A DNA stretch of 59,346 bases, taken from NCBI RefSeq assembly GCF_015493435.1, contig NZ_WGDD01000060.1:1-59346 (forward strand). Reading direction: 5' to 3'. Made by a program: the position numbers and the translations under genes. A model generated the notes under the pieces. It made no database searches. It worked only from the letters and a program-made list of their open reading frames with translations, and was not told where the DNA came from. The stretch is from Sulfurovum sp. (GTDB lineage: Bacteria; Campylobacterota; Campylobacteria; Campylobacterales; Sulfurovaceae). Below are positions 7,970 through 16,611 of the stretch, piece by piece. Position 1 is the first letter of the stretch, and the number at the start of each line of letters is the position of its first letter.

Positions 7970-8140
7970 GCACAATCTAATCTTAAACCATCATAAAAAA
8001 AGTACTCATTCTCGGAAAATAGGGGCTTTTTGGGACTTTTATGCCTTATTACTTATATTCTTTATCTTTAATTAAGATAATTGTTATTTTTATATGATAT
8101 TTGAAGATTAGTATTGAAAAAGTATAATTTTGAGTAAGAA

Positions 8141-8225
8141 TGGTGCGTCAGAGAGGATTTGAACCTCCACACCACTAGGGCACTACCCCCTCAAGGTAGC
8201 GTGTCTACCGTTCCACCACTGACGC
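8141..8225 (-). tRNA. tRNA-Leu (GAG anticodon)
   Basis: On the minus strand the acceptor stem GCGTCAG pairs with CTGACGC, followed by A and an encoded CCA (8141-8143). The anticodon stem-loop is CTACC-TTGAGGG-GGTAG, giving anticodon GAG (8190-8192), which reads CUC/CUU leucine codons. A long variable arm, a leucine feature, lies between it and the T arm GGAGG-TTCAAAT-CCTCT. The length is 85 with CCA. Confidence 0.95.
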
Positions 8226-8274
8226 ATTGCGGCTATATAGTTGAAGTACTATAGAAACTTTATACTGAGGGTAA

Positions 8275-8307
8275 CAAAAAGTTGTAGCGGAAGTATACCG
8301 CCACAAC
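8275..8307 (-). terminator. atpE terminator
   Basis: A 10-position stem with one mismatch (GTTGTxGCGG with CCGCxACAAC, 8281-8307) is followed on the minus strand by five T (8276-8280). It lies 18 bases after the atpE stop. Confidence 0.8.
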
Positions 8308-8324
8308 CTTAAATTCTCTTTAGA

Positions 8325-8630
8325 TTAACCAATGAACGGGTTAGCGTAAAGAGCGATAAGCGCAATTACCAATGTATAGATAACCTGTGCTTCAATCATC
8401 GCAAGCGCAATGAACATTGTAGTCATCAGCTTACCGCCAAGACCTGGGTTTCTGGCTGTACCAGCGATTGTTGCAGCAGCAGTATGACCCATACCTACCG
8501 CACCACCAAGTGCAGCAAGACCAAGACCGACACCGGCAGCAACTACTGAGTACGCTTTGATCATAGATTCGCCTTCACCGGCAAATGCAACAGCACCAAG
8601 TGCCAAGAAAAGTAAGAAAAACTTTTTCAT
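8325..8630 (-). CDS. atpE: ATP synthase F0 subunit c
   Basis: 101 residues. After a hydrophobic leader-like start (MKKFFLLFLALGAVAFAGEG) there are two membrane helices with the glycine-rich first helix (AAGVGLGLAALGGAVGMG), the polar loop GTARNPGL, and the second helix carrying the ion-binding carboxylate Glu80 (ALAMIEAQVIYTL). About ten copies form the rotor ring of F0. It stands apart from the other atp genes, as is usual in Campylobacterota. AAAGGA precedes the ATG, and a terminator lies directly downstream. Confidence 0.96.
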   Translation of the reverse strand: MKKFFLLFLALGAVAFAGEGESMIKAYSVVAAGVGLGLAALGGAVGMGHTAAATIAGTARNPGLGGKLMTTMFIALAMIEAQVIYTLVIALIALYANPFIG

Positions 8631-8855
8631 ATTAAATCCTTTAAGTTAGTAGAGTTCAAGTCTCTTCGACTGTTTTCCAAAGTCCGTTCGGATAGCGTAA
8701 CCGCACTCAAAATGAATACAGCAACCTAAACATAAATGCATAGATTTCCCTACTTATCACTTCGTATAAACGGCAGGATTATAACTAAAATCATTTTAAT
8801 TTATGCTAAAACATCTACCGCTTGCCTGTCAATATTGTCAGCACGCAATACACTT

Positions 8856-9086
8856 TTATTTGTTACATTTGCTACGTCCGTAGAACCAGCCATTCTGATA
8901 ATCCATATTGCTTCGGAACATTTCACTGTTCTTGACATAATTGCCGCCTGCCGTAGTACATCCGTCATGCTGTCCCTGTTTGAATTCCGGTGTATGAGAT
9001 ACAGGTACAGAGGATGGTCCTCCTGTACAAGCACTTAAAAGCAATATACCTACGGTTCCTATCATTCCTGTGAATATGCGTTTCAT
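8856..9086 (-). CDS. Small lipoprotein
   Basis: 76 residues from the ATG at 9086, which has AAGGA upstream. A longer form from an in-frame TTG is less likely. The signal peptide MKRIFTGMIGTVGILLLSAC ends in a lipobox (LLSAC), with Cys20 as the lipidation site. The mature part is about 55 residues, with two more cysteines and a GQHDGCTTAGGNY stretch and NGWFYGRSKC at the end. I do not recognise a family. The upstream stretch 8631-8855 (between this gene and atpE) contains nothing I can name. Confidence 0.7.
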   Translation of the reverse strand: MKRIFTGMIGTVGILLLSACTGGPSSVPVSHTPEFKQGQHDGCTTAGGNYVKNSEMFRSNMDYQNGWFYGRSKCNK

Positions 9087-9198
9087 TTTCTTCCTTTTTC
9101 TCAATATGTTTTAAAAAATTATATCAGAGAAAATGTTATTTAATGTTAAGTTGCATATAAAGTGAATATAATAATTCAAATTGAACCCAGGAGAAAAG

Positions 9199-9834
9199 AT
9201 GAAAAAATTCTTGATGATGAGTATCGGATGGATGCTCTTGACACAATATACACTTGCCGGTGACCCTACAAGCAAAGTGTTCCCGCTCAGTAAAAGCAGA
9301 TTTGCCGTGGTTGACCATGGAAAAGAAAAGATCGTTGACCTTTCCGGCCAGGACTATATTGTGGTTTCTCTCAGGGAAAAAGGAGCCGACGGAATTGCTT
9401 ATGCCGTAGACAGAGACGGTGTTGTCTGGTGGGCTGCATCTATCTCTTCCGGAGCCAAAGGGCACGAAACACCATCGGGTATTTTCCCTATTTTCAGAAA
9501 AGAACGTTTCTATATGTCAAAAGCACATCCGGAAGCCAGCGGGATCAACAATATGGACTTCTCACTCTGGTTCACCCATCAGGGTCATGCCATTCATATG
9601 GGAAATGACGACGGTATGTCCCACGGGTGTATTCACGTAGGTGAAAAGGGGGCTGCAACCATGTTCAAGTGGGCAAAGAAAGGCACCAAAGTAGTCGTTA
9701 CGAGAGAACATTATCTCCCTTTTGTCTATTATGATCTGAGAAAAAGCGGCTATCATGAGTCTAAAGTCAAAAAAGGGTATATCAAGCAGTATCTTAAAAC
9801 TATGAAGCCCATAAAACCTCACATGGCTAACTGA
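9199..9834 (+). CDS. L,D-transpeptidase (YkuD family)
   Basis: 211 residues from the ATG at 9199 (CAGGAG upstream). A signal peptide (residues 1-20) sends it to the periplasm. The catalytic motif is clear: AIHMGN with His133, then Ser141-His-Gly-Cys144 (SHGCIHV). Cys144 is the nucleophile. In most members the motif ends with Arg; here His replaces it. Enzymes of this family crosslink peptidoglycan at diaminopimelate residues, attach lipoproteins, or trim peptides (Csd6 of H. pylori is a related shape-determining case). Which reaction applies cannot be told. A strong terminator follows. Confidence 0.88.
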   Translation: MKKFLMMSIGWMLLTQYTLAGDPTSKVFPLSKSRFAVVDHGKEKIVDLSGQDYIVVSLREKGADGIAYAVDRDGVVWWAASISSGAKGHETPSGIFPIFRKERFYMSKAHPEASGINNMDFSLWFTHQGHAIHMGNDDGMSHGCIHVGEKGAATMFKWAKKGTKVVVTREHYLPFVYYDLRKSGYHESKVKKGYIKQYLKTMKPIKPHMAN

Positions 9835-9841
9835 GATACGG

Positions 9842-9870
9842 AGCAGGCGTCACAGAGACACCTGCTTTTT
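9842..9870 (+). terminator. Terminator after the L,D-transpeptidase gene
   Basis: The stem AGCAGGcGTC with GACaCCTGCT is followed by five T (9866-9870). It lies directly after the plus-strand gene and overlaps the last bases of pnp on the other strand. Confidence 0.8.
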
Positions 9871-12058
9871 ATGCCAGATATTCCGGCGTCGCCAGTTCAA
9901 CCTTCTTGCCTTTCTGCTCCATAACGACCACACTGATATCATCTCCTTCATGGTAACGTTCATGAAGATCATTTACCCTCTCTTTCGCTACCTTGGAAAT
10001 ATGCAGAAGGGCATCAAAACCATCCGGCATTTCGACAAAGATGCCAAAGTCAACGATTTTTTTGACCTTGCCGACATAAGTTTTTCCTACTTCATACTGC
10101 ATCTGTTTTCGTACAGGCGCATTGGCTATTTTTTCAATATGTTCTTTAGCCGCAGCTACTTTTTCTTTGTCATGGCCGGAAAGCTTGACACCGCCTTTAT
10201 CACGGTCAAGATCGATACTCACTTCGAACTTTTCGATAATATCACGAATCGTTGCACCTGCTTTTCCGATAATATCAGCGATCTTTTGGGGGTTGATGCT
10301 GAAATGCTCTGTGCTCGGCAGTGCCTGACTCGCTTCCATCTTCTGTTCAGCGTCTTCCATAATCGTTAAAATATGGTCTTTTCCTTTAGCCGCTTTTTCA
10401 AGTGCATCTTTAAGGATATTCAAGTCAATTCCGCCCAGTTTGATATCCATTTGAAGTGCGGTAATACCTTTTCGTGTTCCTGCTACTTTAAAATCCATAT
10501 CACCGTCATGATCTTCCAGTCCCATGATATCCGTCAATACAGCATATTTATCTCCCTCTGCAACAAGTCCCATCGCAATACCGGCTACCAATTCCACCAT
10601 ATCGACTTCTGCTGCACGCAATGCCAGTGCGCCGCCGCATATCGTCGCCATGGAAGAGGAACCGTTGCTCTCAAGTACTTCCGAAACCAGACGGATCGTT
10701 CCATCATATTCAAGCGGAAGGACCGGTTCGAGTGCTCTTTTGGCCAAATTCCCGTGTCCCAGTTCTCTTCGACCCGGGGCACCTATGAATTTTGCATCTC
10801 CGACGGAATAGCCGGGGAAATTGTAGTGCACCATAAAATGCTCGGTCTGTGTATTTTTATCGGTGATCAATTCAAACATTTGTGCATGCTTTTTGTCTCC
10901 GAGTGTCGCAGTGACCAGAACCTGTGTCTGCCCGCGGGTAAAAAGACATGACCCATGTACCGAAGGAAGGATGTTGGTCTCGATACTGATCGGTCTTACC
11001 TCATCAAGCTCTCTGCCGTCCGCCCGCAGGGATTTTTCAAGTATCATTGTACGCACGACTGTTGACTTGTATTGCTCCAGTACTTTGGAAACCAGTGTTT
11101 TGTCACTCTCTTTTCCTTCCGCTTCCAAGGCTTCCATAATAGCGGTACGTACTTTTTTCAATTCGGTGGAACGTTCGCTCTTTGCCATATGGGAAATAGC
11201 TTTTTCTACCGCTTCACTGTAATGCTCTTCTATATAGCTGTAAAGCGCTTCGTCTGCTTTTTCTGCCGCCAGTACAAGGCCAAGCCCTTCTCTCATAGAT
11301 GGTGCAAATGCTTTTTCAAATGCTGTACTGGCCGATTCAATCGCTTTGGCGGCAAATGCGATCGCATCTACCAGCGCCTCATTCTCAAGTTCGTTGCATT
11401 CCTGATGTTCCAGGATCAGCGGCATTCCTCCCATCATAGGATCGATCATATCCATTTCGACATCATCAATCTTTTCTGACGCCATCGTACGCATTTCAAT
11501 CATTACAATATCTTTGCCGGAACCTACCACAAGCAGGTCAAGGACACTTTCATCCTGCTGGCTCAGTGTCGGGTTGAGTACCAATGCATCATCGATCTTG
11601 CCTACTCTGACGGCAGCGATACTTTTTTCGACAGAGATATCGGAAACATAAAACGCTGCATTGGCAGCATGCAGTGCAGCGACCTGCATATCAACCTCAC
11701 TGTCACTGCTGACCACCATGATCGATATCGTTACAGGATAATTGAACCCTTTGGGAAAAAGCGGACGCAGCGAACGATCCACTATTCGGGAGGTCAGCGT
11801 TTCAAAATCACCGGGCTTTGTTTCTCTTTTGATGAATCCTCCCGGTATTTTCGCTGCCGCATAGGAACGTTCCATATACTGGACTGTCAAGGGAAGAAAA
11901 TCTTCATCAACCGCTTTTTCATCAACTGCCACAGCGGCAATCAGCACCGCTTTCCCCTGCCGGTACATCACTGCTCCGCTTGCCTGTTTGGCAATTTTGT
12001 TAAACGCATATTTTTCATCAAGATTATTCAAATTTATTTCGACGATCTGTTCATTCAT
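9869..12058 (-). CDS. pnp: Polyribonucleotide nucleotidyltransferase (PNPase)
   Basis: 729 residues. Two RNase PH-like domains (about 1-140 and 320-540) flank the helical linker. The second has the catalytic region with FMVHYNFPGYSVGDAKFIGAPGRRELGHGNLAKRAL and the DHDGDMDFKVAG acid motif. A KH domain follows (IIGKAGATIRDIIEKFEVSIDLD) and then an S1 domain (GKTYVGKVKKIVDFGIFVEMPDG). PNPase degrades RNA 3' to 5' with phosphate and acts in mRNA decay. It is the last gene of a minus-strand block, 22 bases after the phosphoribosyltransferase gene, with AAAGGA before its ATG. Confidence 0.98.
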   Translation of the reverse strand: MNEQIVEINLNNLDEKYAFNKIAKQASGAVMYRQGKAVLIAAVAVDEKAVDEDFLPLTVQYMERSYAAAKIPGGFIKRETKPGDFETLTSRIVDRSLRPLFPKGFNYPVTISIMVVSSDSEVDMQVAALHAANAAFYVSDISVEKSIAAVRVGKIDDALVLNPTLSQQDESVLDLLVVGSGKDIVMIEMRTMASEKIDDVEMDMIDPMMGGMPLILEHQECNELENEALVDAIAFAAKAIESASTAFEKAFAPSMREGLGLVLAAEKADEALYSYIEEHYSEAVEKAISHMAKSERSTELKKVRTAIMEALEAEGKESDKTLVSKVLEQYKSTVVRTMILEKSLRADGRELDEVRPISIETNILPSVHGSCLFTRGQTQVLVTATLGDKKHAQMFELITDKNTQTEHFMVHYNFPGYSVGDAKFIGAPGRRELGHGNLAKRALEPVLPLEYDGTIRLVSEVLESNGSSSMATICGGALALRAAEVDMVELVAGIAMGLVAEGDKYAVLTDIMGLEDHDGDMDFKVAGTRKGITALQMDIKLGGIDLNILKDALEKAAKGKDHILTIMEDAEQKMEASQALPSTEHFSINPQKIADIIGKAGATIRDIIEKFEVSIDLDRDKGGVKLSGHDKEKVAAAKEHIEKIANAPVRKQMQYEVGKTYVGKVKKIVDFGIFVEMPDGFDALLHISKVAKERVNDLHERYHEGDDISVVVMEQKGKKVELATPEYLA

Positions 12059-12080
12059 TGTATTGATTCCTTTTGTTAAT

Positions 12081-12758
12081 TTATATTTTTTTGATATTTT
12101 GCCGTTCTACAATCTGCATCACATCTTCATATGCAAGAGCGCCAAATTCCCTATAATAGTATTCTATCGAAATATAGTCCTGTATTTTATAAGGGCAGAA
12201 AACGCCATCACACACGGAAAGAAGGTTTTGGTAAACCCCCTTGTCAAGTATGGGTGTGGCAATATAGATGTTTTTCGCATCTTCTCCTATCACTGATTTG
12301 AGTGCCACCATCATAGTGAGACCGGTTTCTATGCACTCATCGGCCAGAACAACATATTTGCCGCTTAGAGAGGCAAGCTCTTTTCCCTTTCTGTATTTGT
12401 ACACATAGGAAAGCACTTCCTCTTCATACTTTCTTTCCGCTTCTGCATAGACATAGTCTTCACTGATCCCAAAGGCATCTATCAGTGCTTTATGCATAAC
12501 AAGGTCCTCTGTTTCCGAAACCATGGCTATGGCCAATTCATGATTATTGGGTGCCAGAATAGGTTCGGTCAGCAGAATATCCATCTGGGCACCGGTCGCT
12601 TTAGCGATCTGGTCCGCAAAATAGACTCCTCCTTCACTCACTCCGATCACTACGGTCTCATTGCTGCGCAGCAGTTCAAGCGGCAGCGTTTCGAGCAGTT
12701 TATCTGCTGCATCTTTTCTGTTTTCAAAATAAATATCAGGGTTTGAACTGTTCAGCAT
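12081..12758 (-). CDS. Phosphoribosyltransferase-like protein
   Basis: 225 residues. The PRPP-binding loop region reads YVVLADECIETGLTMMVALK, which fits the type I phosphoribosyltransferase signature but has Asp-Glu-Cys where most have two acids followed by a small residue. An upstream VVIGVSEGGVYFADQIAKATG matches the PPi loop and hood. Its base substrate is unknown; some members of this group are salvage enzymes and others are regulatory. It overlaps the J-protein gene by 23 bases and leads into pnp after 22 bases, so it is translated from the same mRNA. GGAG lies 6 bases upstream of the start. Confidence 0.75.
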   Translation of the reverse strand: MLNSSNPDIYFENRKDAADKLLETLPLELLRSNETVVIGVSEGGVYFADQIAKATGAQMDILLTEPILAPNNHELAIAMVSETEDLVMHKALIDAFGISEDYVYAEAERKYEEEVLSYVYKYRKGKELASLSGKYVVLADECIETGLTMMVALKSVIGEDAKNIYIATPILDKGVYQNLLSVCDGVFCPYKIQDYISIEYYYREFGALAYEDVMQIVERQNIKKI

Positions 12759-13008
12759 GCTGCGCTCCGGGAAATTGTTTACTCACTTCATTTTCATCAA
12801 AAGTATAACGAAACTCTTCTATATACTTCATCAATAATGCGTATGCCTGGTTGATCTGATCCATTTTCCGGGGATCACCGCCGAGATCGGGATGATGCCT
12901 TTTGGCAAGATATCGGTACTGACGTTTGATATCTGCTTTGGTGACCAGTTTGGGCAGGTCAAGTATTTCCAGGGCAGATTCGATCTCTTGCATGGGGAAC
13001 GGCATCAT
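12736..13008 (-). CDS. Short J-domain protein
   Basis: 90 residues that are nearly all J domain: LEILDLPKLVTKADIKRQYR, then YLAKRHHPDLGGD with the HPD tripeptide that triggers Hsp70 ATPase, and QINQAYALLMKYIEEF. No zinc finger or Gly/Phe region is present, so it is a class C co-chaperone, distinct from the DnaJ at 4620-5753. Its start overlaps the lptD stop (ATGA, 4 bases) and its end overlaps the next gene by 23 bases, so all three are tightly coupled. Confidence 0.85.
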   Translation of the reverse strand: MMPFPMQEIESALEILDLPKLVTKADIKRQYRYLAKRHHPDLGGDPRKMDQINQAYALLMKYIEEFRYTFDENEVSKQFPGAQHAEQFKP

Positions 13009-15101
13009 TGAAAACTCGCCGATCCGAGACTGACAAACGGTTTAAAATCAAATTGTATATAGAAACTGTTCTCCGTAGTCGCTTCTCCCTCCGGACGGGG
13101 AGTAATATCCTGTCTTAATGCAGCATTCACTCCCCAGCAATCCTGTGTATACTTTCCGCCGAAAAGCCACTGTTTGCTTTCTGATGTATCGATATTGTAT
13201 GTCAGTCCGCCGTATAGCCGGATTTTCTCATTCCACCGATACCCGAAATTAAGATTGATATCATTGGCGGATACCGTCATCATATCATCTGCAAGCTGCT
13301 GTTTGAAAGTATGGCTGAGTGAAAAATTATAAGTGTTTTCGTTCAGTGTGACCCGTGTGGAAGATTCCCGGATCTCATGAAATTCAAATGCATAGGTTAT
13401 GTCACTGTAGAACTGCCACTGATTCCAGTTGTACTGCATTTCATTACTGAGGTCGGAAAATTTGTATTTCCTGTCTACATAATACCGCTGTGAAATCCGC
13501 TGATAAAATTTCAAATTCATATGGGTATCATAAAAGTACTGGCTCAGGGAAAATGCATAATATTCTTCTCTCGGTCTGAGCACAAACAATTCTTTCTGCT
13601 CTTTGCTCAGCGCATCAAAACCAACAGGACTTTGGTACTCTGATCCTGGCAGGATATATTCAAGAGAGGGCTGAAGTACATGAATAAAGGTATCATACTG
13701 CTTTGTCAAATCTGAAAAAAGTTTGGCACTGTGGTAATTATTGAAATACTGAAATTCATTATGGGCATATTCTGCGTTGCCAAAAAATGATTTGTTATAG
13801 TAAAGAGTCTCGCCCAGAGAGAGATTGAGAAAATCATCCAGAAAGGCAGTTGTAAATTCAAAAGGTACTTTCATCTCGACCTGTTTCATGGTAGAGCCTT
13901 CAATCCTGTCAAAATTTTTCAATTGGGCATCGATGCTGTAGGTAAGATTGTTCCAGATAAGTTTGTCAAGATATTGATGCAGCTGTATTGCCGGAAGCTG
14001 CTGAATGGTCTTGTTATTGTTCTCAAGCCTGGTATCAATAAAATATTTTGCATTCAAGCCAAGATAATATGTATCATCGGCCAGAAAATAATTTATTCTG
14101 GATTCCTGGATAGGCACCTGTCCAAAATTTCCGAACGTACTTTTCTGAAGGTTCAAATATTCTATATCGTTCAAATAGATCGTATTGACATACAGCTCAT
14201 CCTCAAACCCTCCTCCCAGAAGATCACTGATGAGTTTGGTTGAATTGTATTGTATCTCTGCCCCGTAATGCGCACGTTTTTGTGTATGATACCGCTGCTG
14301 ATAGGCTGCACTGTCCTGAAAATATCCTGCCCTTATCTGTCCGGAAGAATGGTCGCTGTCTACAAAACGGAAAGTACTGTACATTCCAAGACTCCGGTTC
14401 GTTCGTATCTGCGGATTGAGTTCCAGGTCCATATTCGTACTGATCGCCCAGTAAATCGGCTGTTCATAAATGAGACCTTCATTCGCCCGATATCCTATGA
14501 AAGGAAACAGCAGCCCTGAACGCCGCTCCCTGTCTGTTGAAAAAGCCATATAGGGCGTATAAAAAACCGGTACATCTTTGAAATATATCTTGGTATCATA
14601 CGCTTTCATATATTTTTCTGTACTGTCATAACTTGCACGCGAAGCAACCATTTTCCATATAGGGTCTGTCACTTCACAGCTCGAAAGCACCGTTTCTCCA
14701 AACGTATAGTTCCCTTCTTTTTTCTCTGCCTGCTGTGTAAACATCCACACATCATTTTGACTGACAAGAAAGAGCTCTTTAAAAGTGACTTCCCTGCTAT
14801 TCGTATGTATTTCCATATGAGATATATGTTCTTTGGTTCCCCGGTATCCTATCATCTCAATATCACCGTCAAGCATCAGCAAATGTGTTTCTTTATTGTA
14901 AACTACCCTGTCAGCCCTGATGACAGAATCCTGATAATAGACCACGACCCCGTCTGTAGCAGTCACTGTTGTTTTGCTTGAGTTTAAGTGATTTGCCGTA
15001 ATTTCTATTTTGGTGTGTGCAGCATCTTTCGGAACACTGGAAGCATAGAGAGTACAGGATGCAGCAAAGCAGAGAGGAAGAAAAAGTATTTTTGGCATCA
15101 T
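13005..15101 (-). CDS. lptD: LPS-assembly outer membrane protein LptD
   Basis: 698 residues. The signal peptide (about 1-21, cleavage near LYASS) is followed by an OstA/LptA-like periplasmic domain (about 30-150: KIEITANHLNSSKTTVTATDGVVVYYQDSVIRADRV) and then a long beta-barrel region rich in alternating aromatic residues. Cysteines in SSCEVTDPIW and QDCWGV are the conserved positions for the plug-barrel disulfide. LptD with LptE inserts lipopolysaccharide into the outer leaflet. The start could be either of two adjacent Met codons, and no good ribosome site is seen. It lies between purD and the J-protein gene. Confidence 0.92.
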   Translation of the reverse strand: MMPKILFLPLCFAASCTLYASSVPKDAAHTKIEITANHLNSSKTTVTATDGVVVYYQDSVIRADRVVYNKETHLLMLDGDIEMIGYRGTKEHISHMEIHTNSREVTFKELFLVSQNDVWMFTQQAEKKEGNYTFGETVLSSCEVTDPIWKMVASRASYDSTEKYMKAYDTKIYFKDVPVFYTPYMAFSTDRERRSGLLFPFIGYRANEGLIYEQPIYWAISTNMDLELNPQIRTNRSLGMYSTFRFVDSDHSSGQIRAGYFQDSAAYQQRYHTQKRAHYGAEIQYNSTKLISDLLGGGFEDELYVNTIYLNDIEYLNLQKSTFGNFGQVPIQESRINYFLADDTYYLGLNAKYFIDTRLENNNKTIQQLPAIQLHQYLDKLIWNNLTYSIDAQLKNFDRIEGSTMKQVEMKVPFEFTTAFLDDFLNLSLGETLYYNKSFFGNAEYAHNEFQYFNNYHSAKLFSDLTKQYDTFIHVLQPSLEYILPGSEYQSPVGFDALSKEQKELFVLRPREEYYAFSLSQYFYDTHMNLKFYQRISQRYYVDRKYKFSDLSNEMQYNWNQWQFYSDITYAFEFHEIRESSTRVTLNENTYNFSLSHTFKQQLADDMMTVSANDINLNFGYRWNEKIRLYGGLTYNIDTSESKQWLFGGKYTQDCWGVNAALRQDITPRPEGEATTENSFYIQFDFKPFVSLGSASFQ

Positions 15102-15183
15102 TGACTACTGCAAAAGCGGATAGCATATTTCAACAGAGAGAAAAAAACAGTAGCCTGCGCCTCTTGATGGGTCATTACCTGTC

Positions 15184-16452
15184 CTAAAGTGCCTGATAAG
15201 CAATATCAGTTCGGCACTGTTTTCCGGCAAAATGAACCTGGCCCACAAGCATATAGGCACGTTTCTGCGCTTCCGCTATGCTGTTGCCCAAACCGACACA
15301 GACAAGTACACGTCCTCCGGTCGCATAGAGTTTACCCTCTTCATCCCGGCTTACACCGGCATAAGAAATATGCGCATTGCCTTCAAGATCAGGATGATGA
15401 ATATCATCAACTATGATCTCCGCAGGTTCTGACGATTTATAGGGATAATCTTTGCTTGCCATCACAACACCTACAGCATATTTGTCATAAAACTCGATCT
15501 TCGCGGAAGGAAGATCACCCGTCGCCGCTTTGTAAAAAAGTTCACTTGCCGGCGACTTGAGCAGCGGCATCAACTCTTCACATTCCGGATCACCGAAACG
15601 TACATTGTATTCAAGTATGATCGGCTCGCCTTTGACCACCATGACACCAATGAAAAGTACACCGGTAAACGGCATCCCTTCTTCTTCCATCCCTTTGAGC
15701 GTCGGCTTGATAACGCGTTCGTCCAGTTTTGCATAAATCTCATCATTGACCAACGGTGTCGGTGCGTAGGCTCCCATGCCGCCTGTATTGGGGCCTTCAT
15801 CATTGTTCAGCAGTCTTTTGTGGTCTTGTGCCGCAGGCAGTACCACATAATCTTTTCCGTCACAGATCGCAAAGACGGAGAGTTCATAACCGTCAAGAAA
15901 TTCTTCGACCACAATGGAAGTCCCTGCTTCACCGAAAGAGTTTCCCGAAAGCATTTCACCTGCTGCCTTTTTCGCCTCATCACGGCTTTGCGCGATAATG
16001 ACCCCTTTGCCGCCGCAGAGCCCGTCGGCTTTCACGACGATAGGTGCGTTAAGGGTATTGATGAATTTATATGCTTCTTCGAGCAGATCTGTTTCTATGT
16101 ATCTCGCGGTAGGTACATTGTGGCGGGCAAGAAAATTTTTCATAAAGATCTTGGAACCTTCCAGCTGTGCCGCTTTGGCCGTAGGGCCGAAGATCGTCAA
16201 AGCCCGGGCCTTGAATACATCGACGATCCCTTCAACCAAAGGAGCTTCCGGACCGACAATCGTCAGGTCCACCCCCTTGGCTTCTACAAAATCCGCCAGT
16301 GCATTGAAATCACTGATACCCAGGTTCTCGCCCAGCATATCTGTTGCACCGTTTCCGGGAGCGAAGTAGATCTTATCTACATTTTCGTCTTTTTGAAGTG
16401 CCAAACCGATAGAGTACTCTCTACCTCCAGAACCTATGATCAATACATCCAT
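15184..16452 (-). CDS. purD: Phosphoribosylamine--glycine ligase
   Basis: 422 residues, the normal length. The N-terminal GSGGREYSIGLAL, the ATP-grasp core (KIFMKNFLARHNVPTARY, VVKADGLCGGKGV), the QDHKRLLNNDEGPNTGGMGAY motif and the Mg-binding EYNVRFGDPE are all present. PurD makes GAR in the second step of purine synthesis. GGAGAAAATC precedes the ATG. The upstream DNA holds a 92-bp palindrome and, beyond it, a 6S RNA candidate in the same direction, so readthrough from the 6S promoter may add to purD expression, as happens at 6S-ygfA in other bacteria. Confidence 0.97.
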   Translation of the reverse strand: MDVLIIGSGGREYSIGLALQKDENVDKIYFAPGNGATDMLGENLGISDFNALADFVEAKGVDLTIVGPEAPLVEGIVDVFKARALTIFGPTAKAAQLEGSKIFMKNFLARHNVPTARYIETDLLEEAYKFINTLNAPIVVKADGLCGGKGVIIAQSRDEAKKAAGEMLSGNSFGEAGTSIVVEEFLDGYELSVFAICDGKDYVVLPAAQDHKRLLNNDEGPNTGGMGAYAPTPLVNDEIYAKLDERVIKPTLKGMEEEGMPFTGVLFIGVMVVKGEPIILEYNVRFGDPECEELMPLLKSPASELFYKAATGDLPSAKIEFYDKYAVGVVMASKDYPYKSSEPAEIIVDDIHHPDLEGNAHISYAGVSRDEEGKLYATGGRVLVCVGLGNSIAEAQKRAYMLVGQVHFAGKQCRTDIAYQAL

Positions 16453-16509
16453 GATTTTCTCCGAAAAATTTAAAAGTTAATAGTATAAGCAAGGGGTTTT
16501 AGTAGTAGA

Positions 16510-16601
16510 GATCATTGTGCGTAGAGGATTTTCAAAAAGGTTTGAAGGCGAACTCCCCGTTCGTCAATGGCCTTTTTGGAAGTCCTATGCGTGCAAGAAT
16601 C
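16510..16601 (+). repeat. 92-bp long imperfect palindrome, possible plus-strand structured RNA
   Basis: Arms 16510-16540 and 16571-16601 (31 bases each) pair at 23 positions by Watson-Crick rules. Five of the eight remaining positions become G-U pairs if the plus strand is the RNA, but mismatches on the minus strand. The loop contains a second hairpin (16547-16553 with 16559-16565, GGCGAAC and GTTCGTC, again one G-U on plus). A TATAAG box (16482-16487) lies upstream on the plus strand. It could be a small RNA antisense to the 6S-purD transcript, or a mobile palindromic element. Confidence 0.45.
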
Positions 16602-16611
16602 ACCGCTAATA

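Noticed and set aside
8736-9038. 100-codon plus-strand frame opposite the small lipoprotein
   Set aside because: The minus-strand frame has a signal peptide, lipobox and ribosome site; the plus frame has none of these.
10373-10951. 192-codon plus-strand frame inside pnp
   Set aside because: It is antisense to conserved PNPase domains and its translation shows no recognisable domain or start signal.
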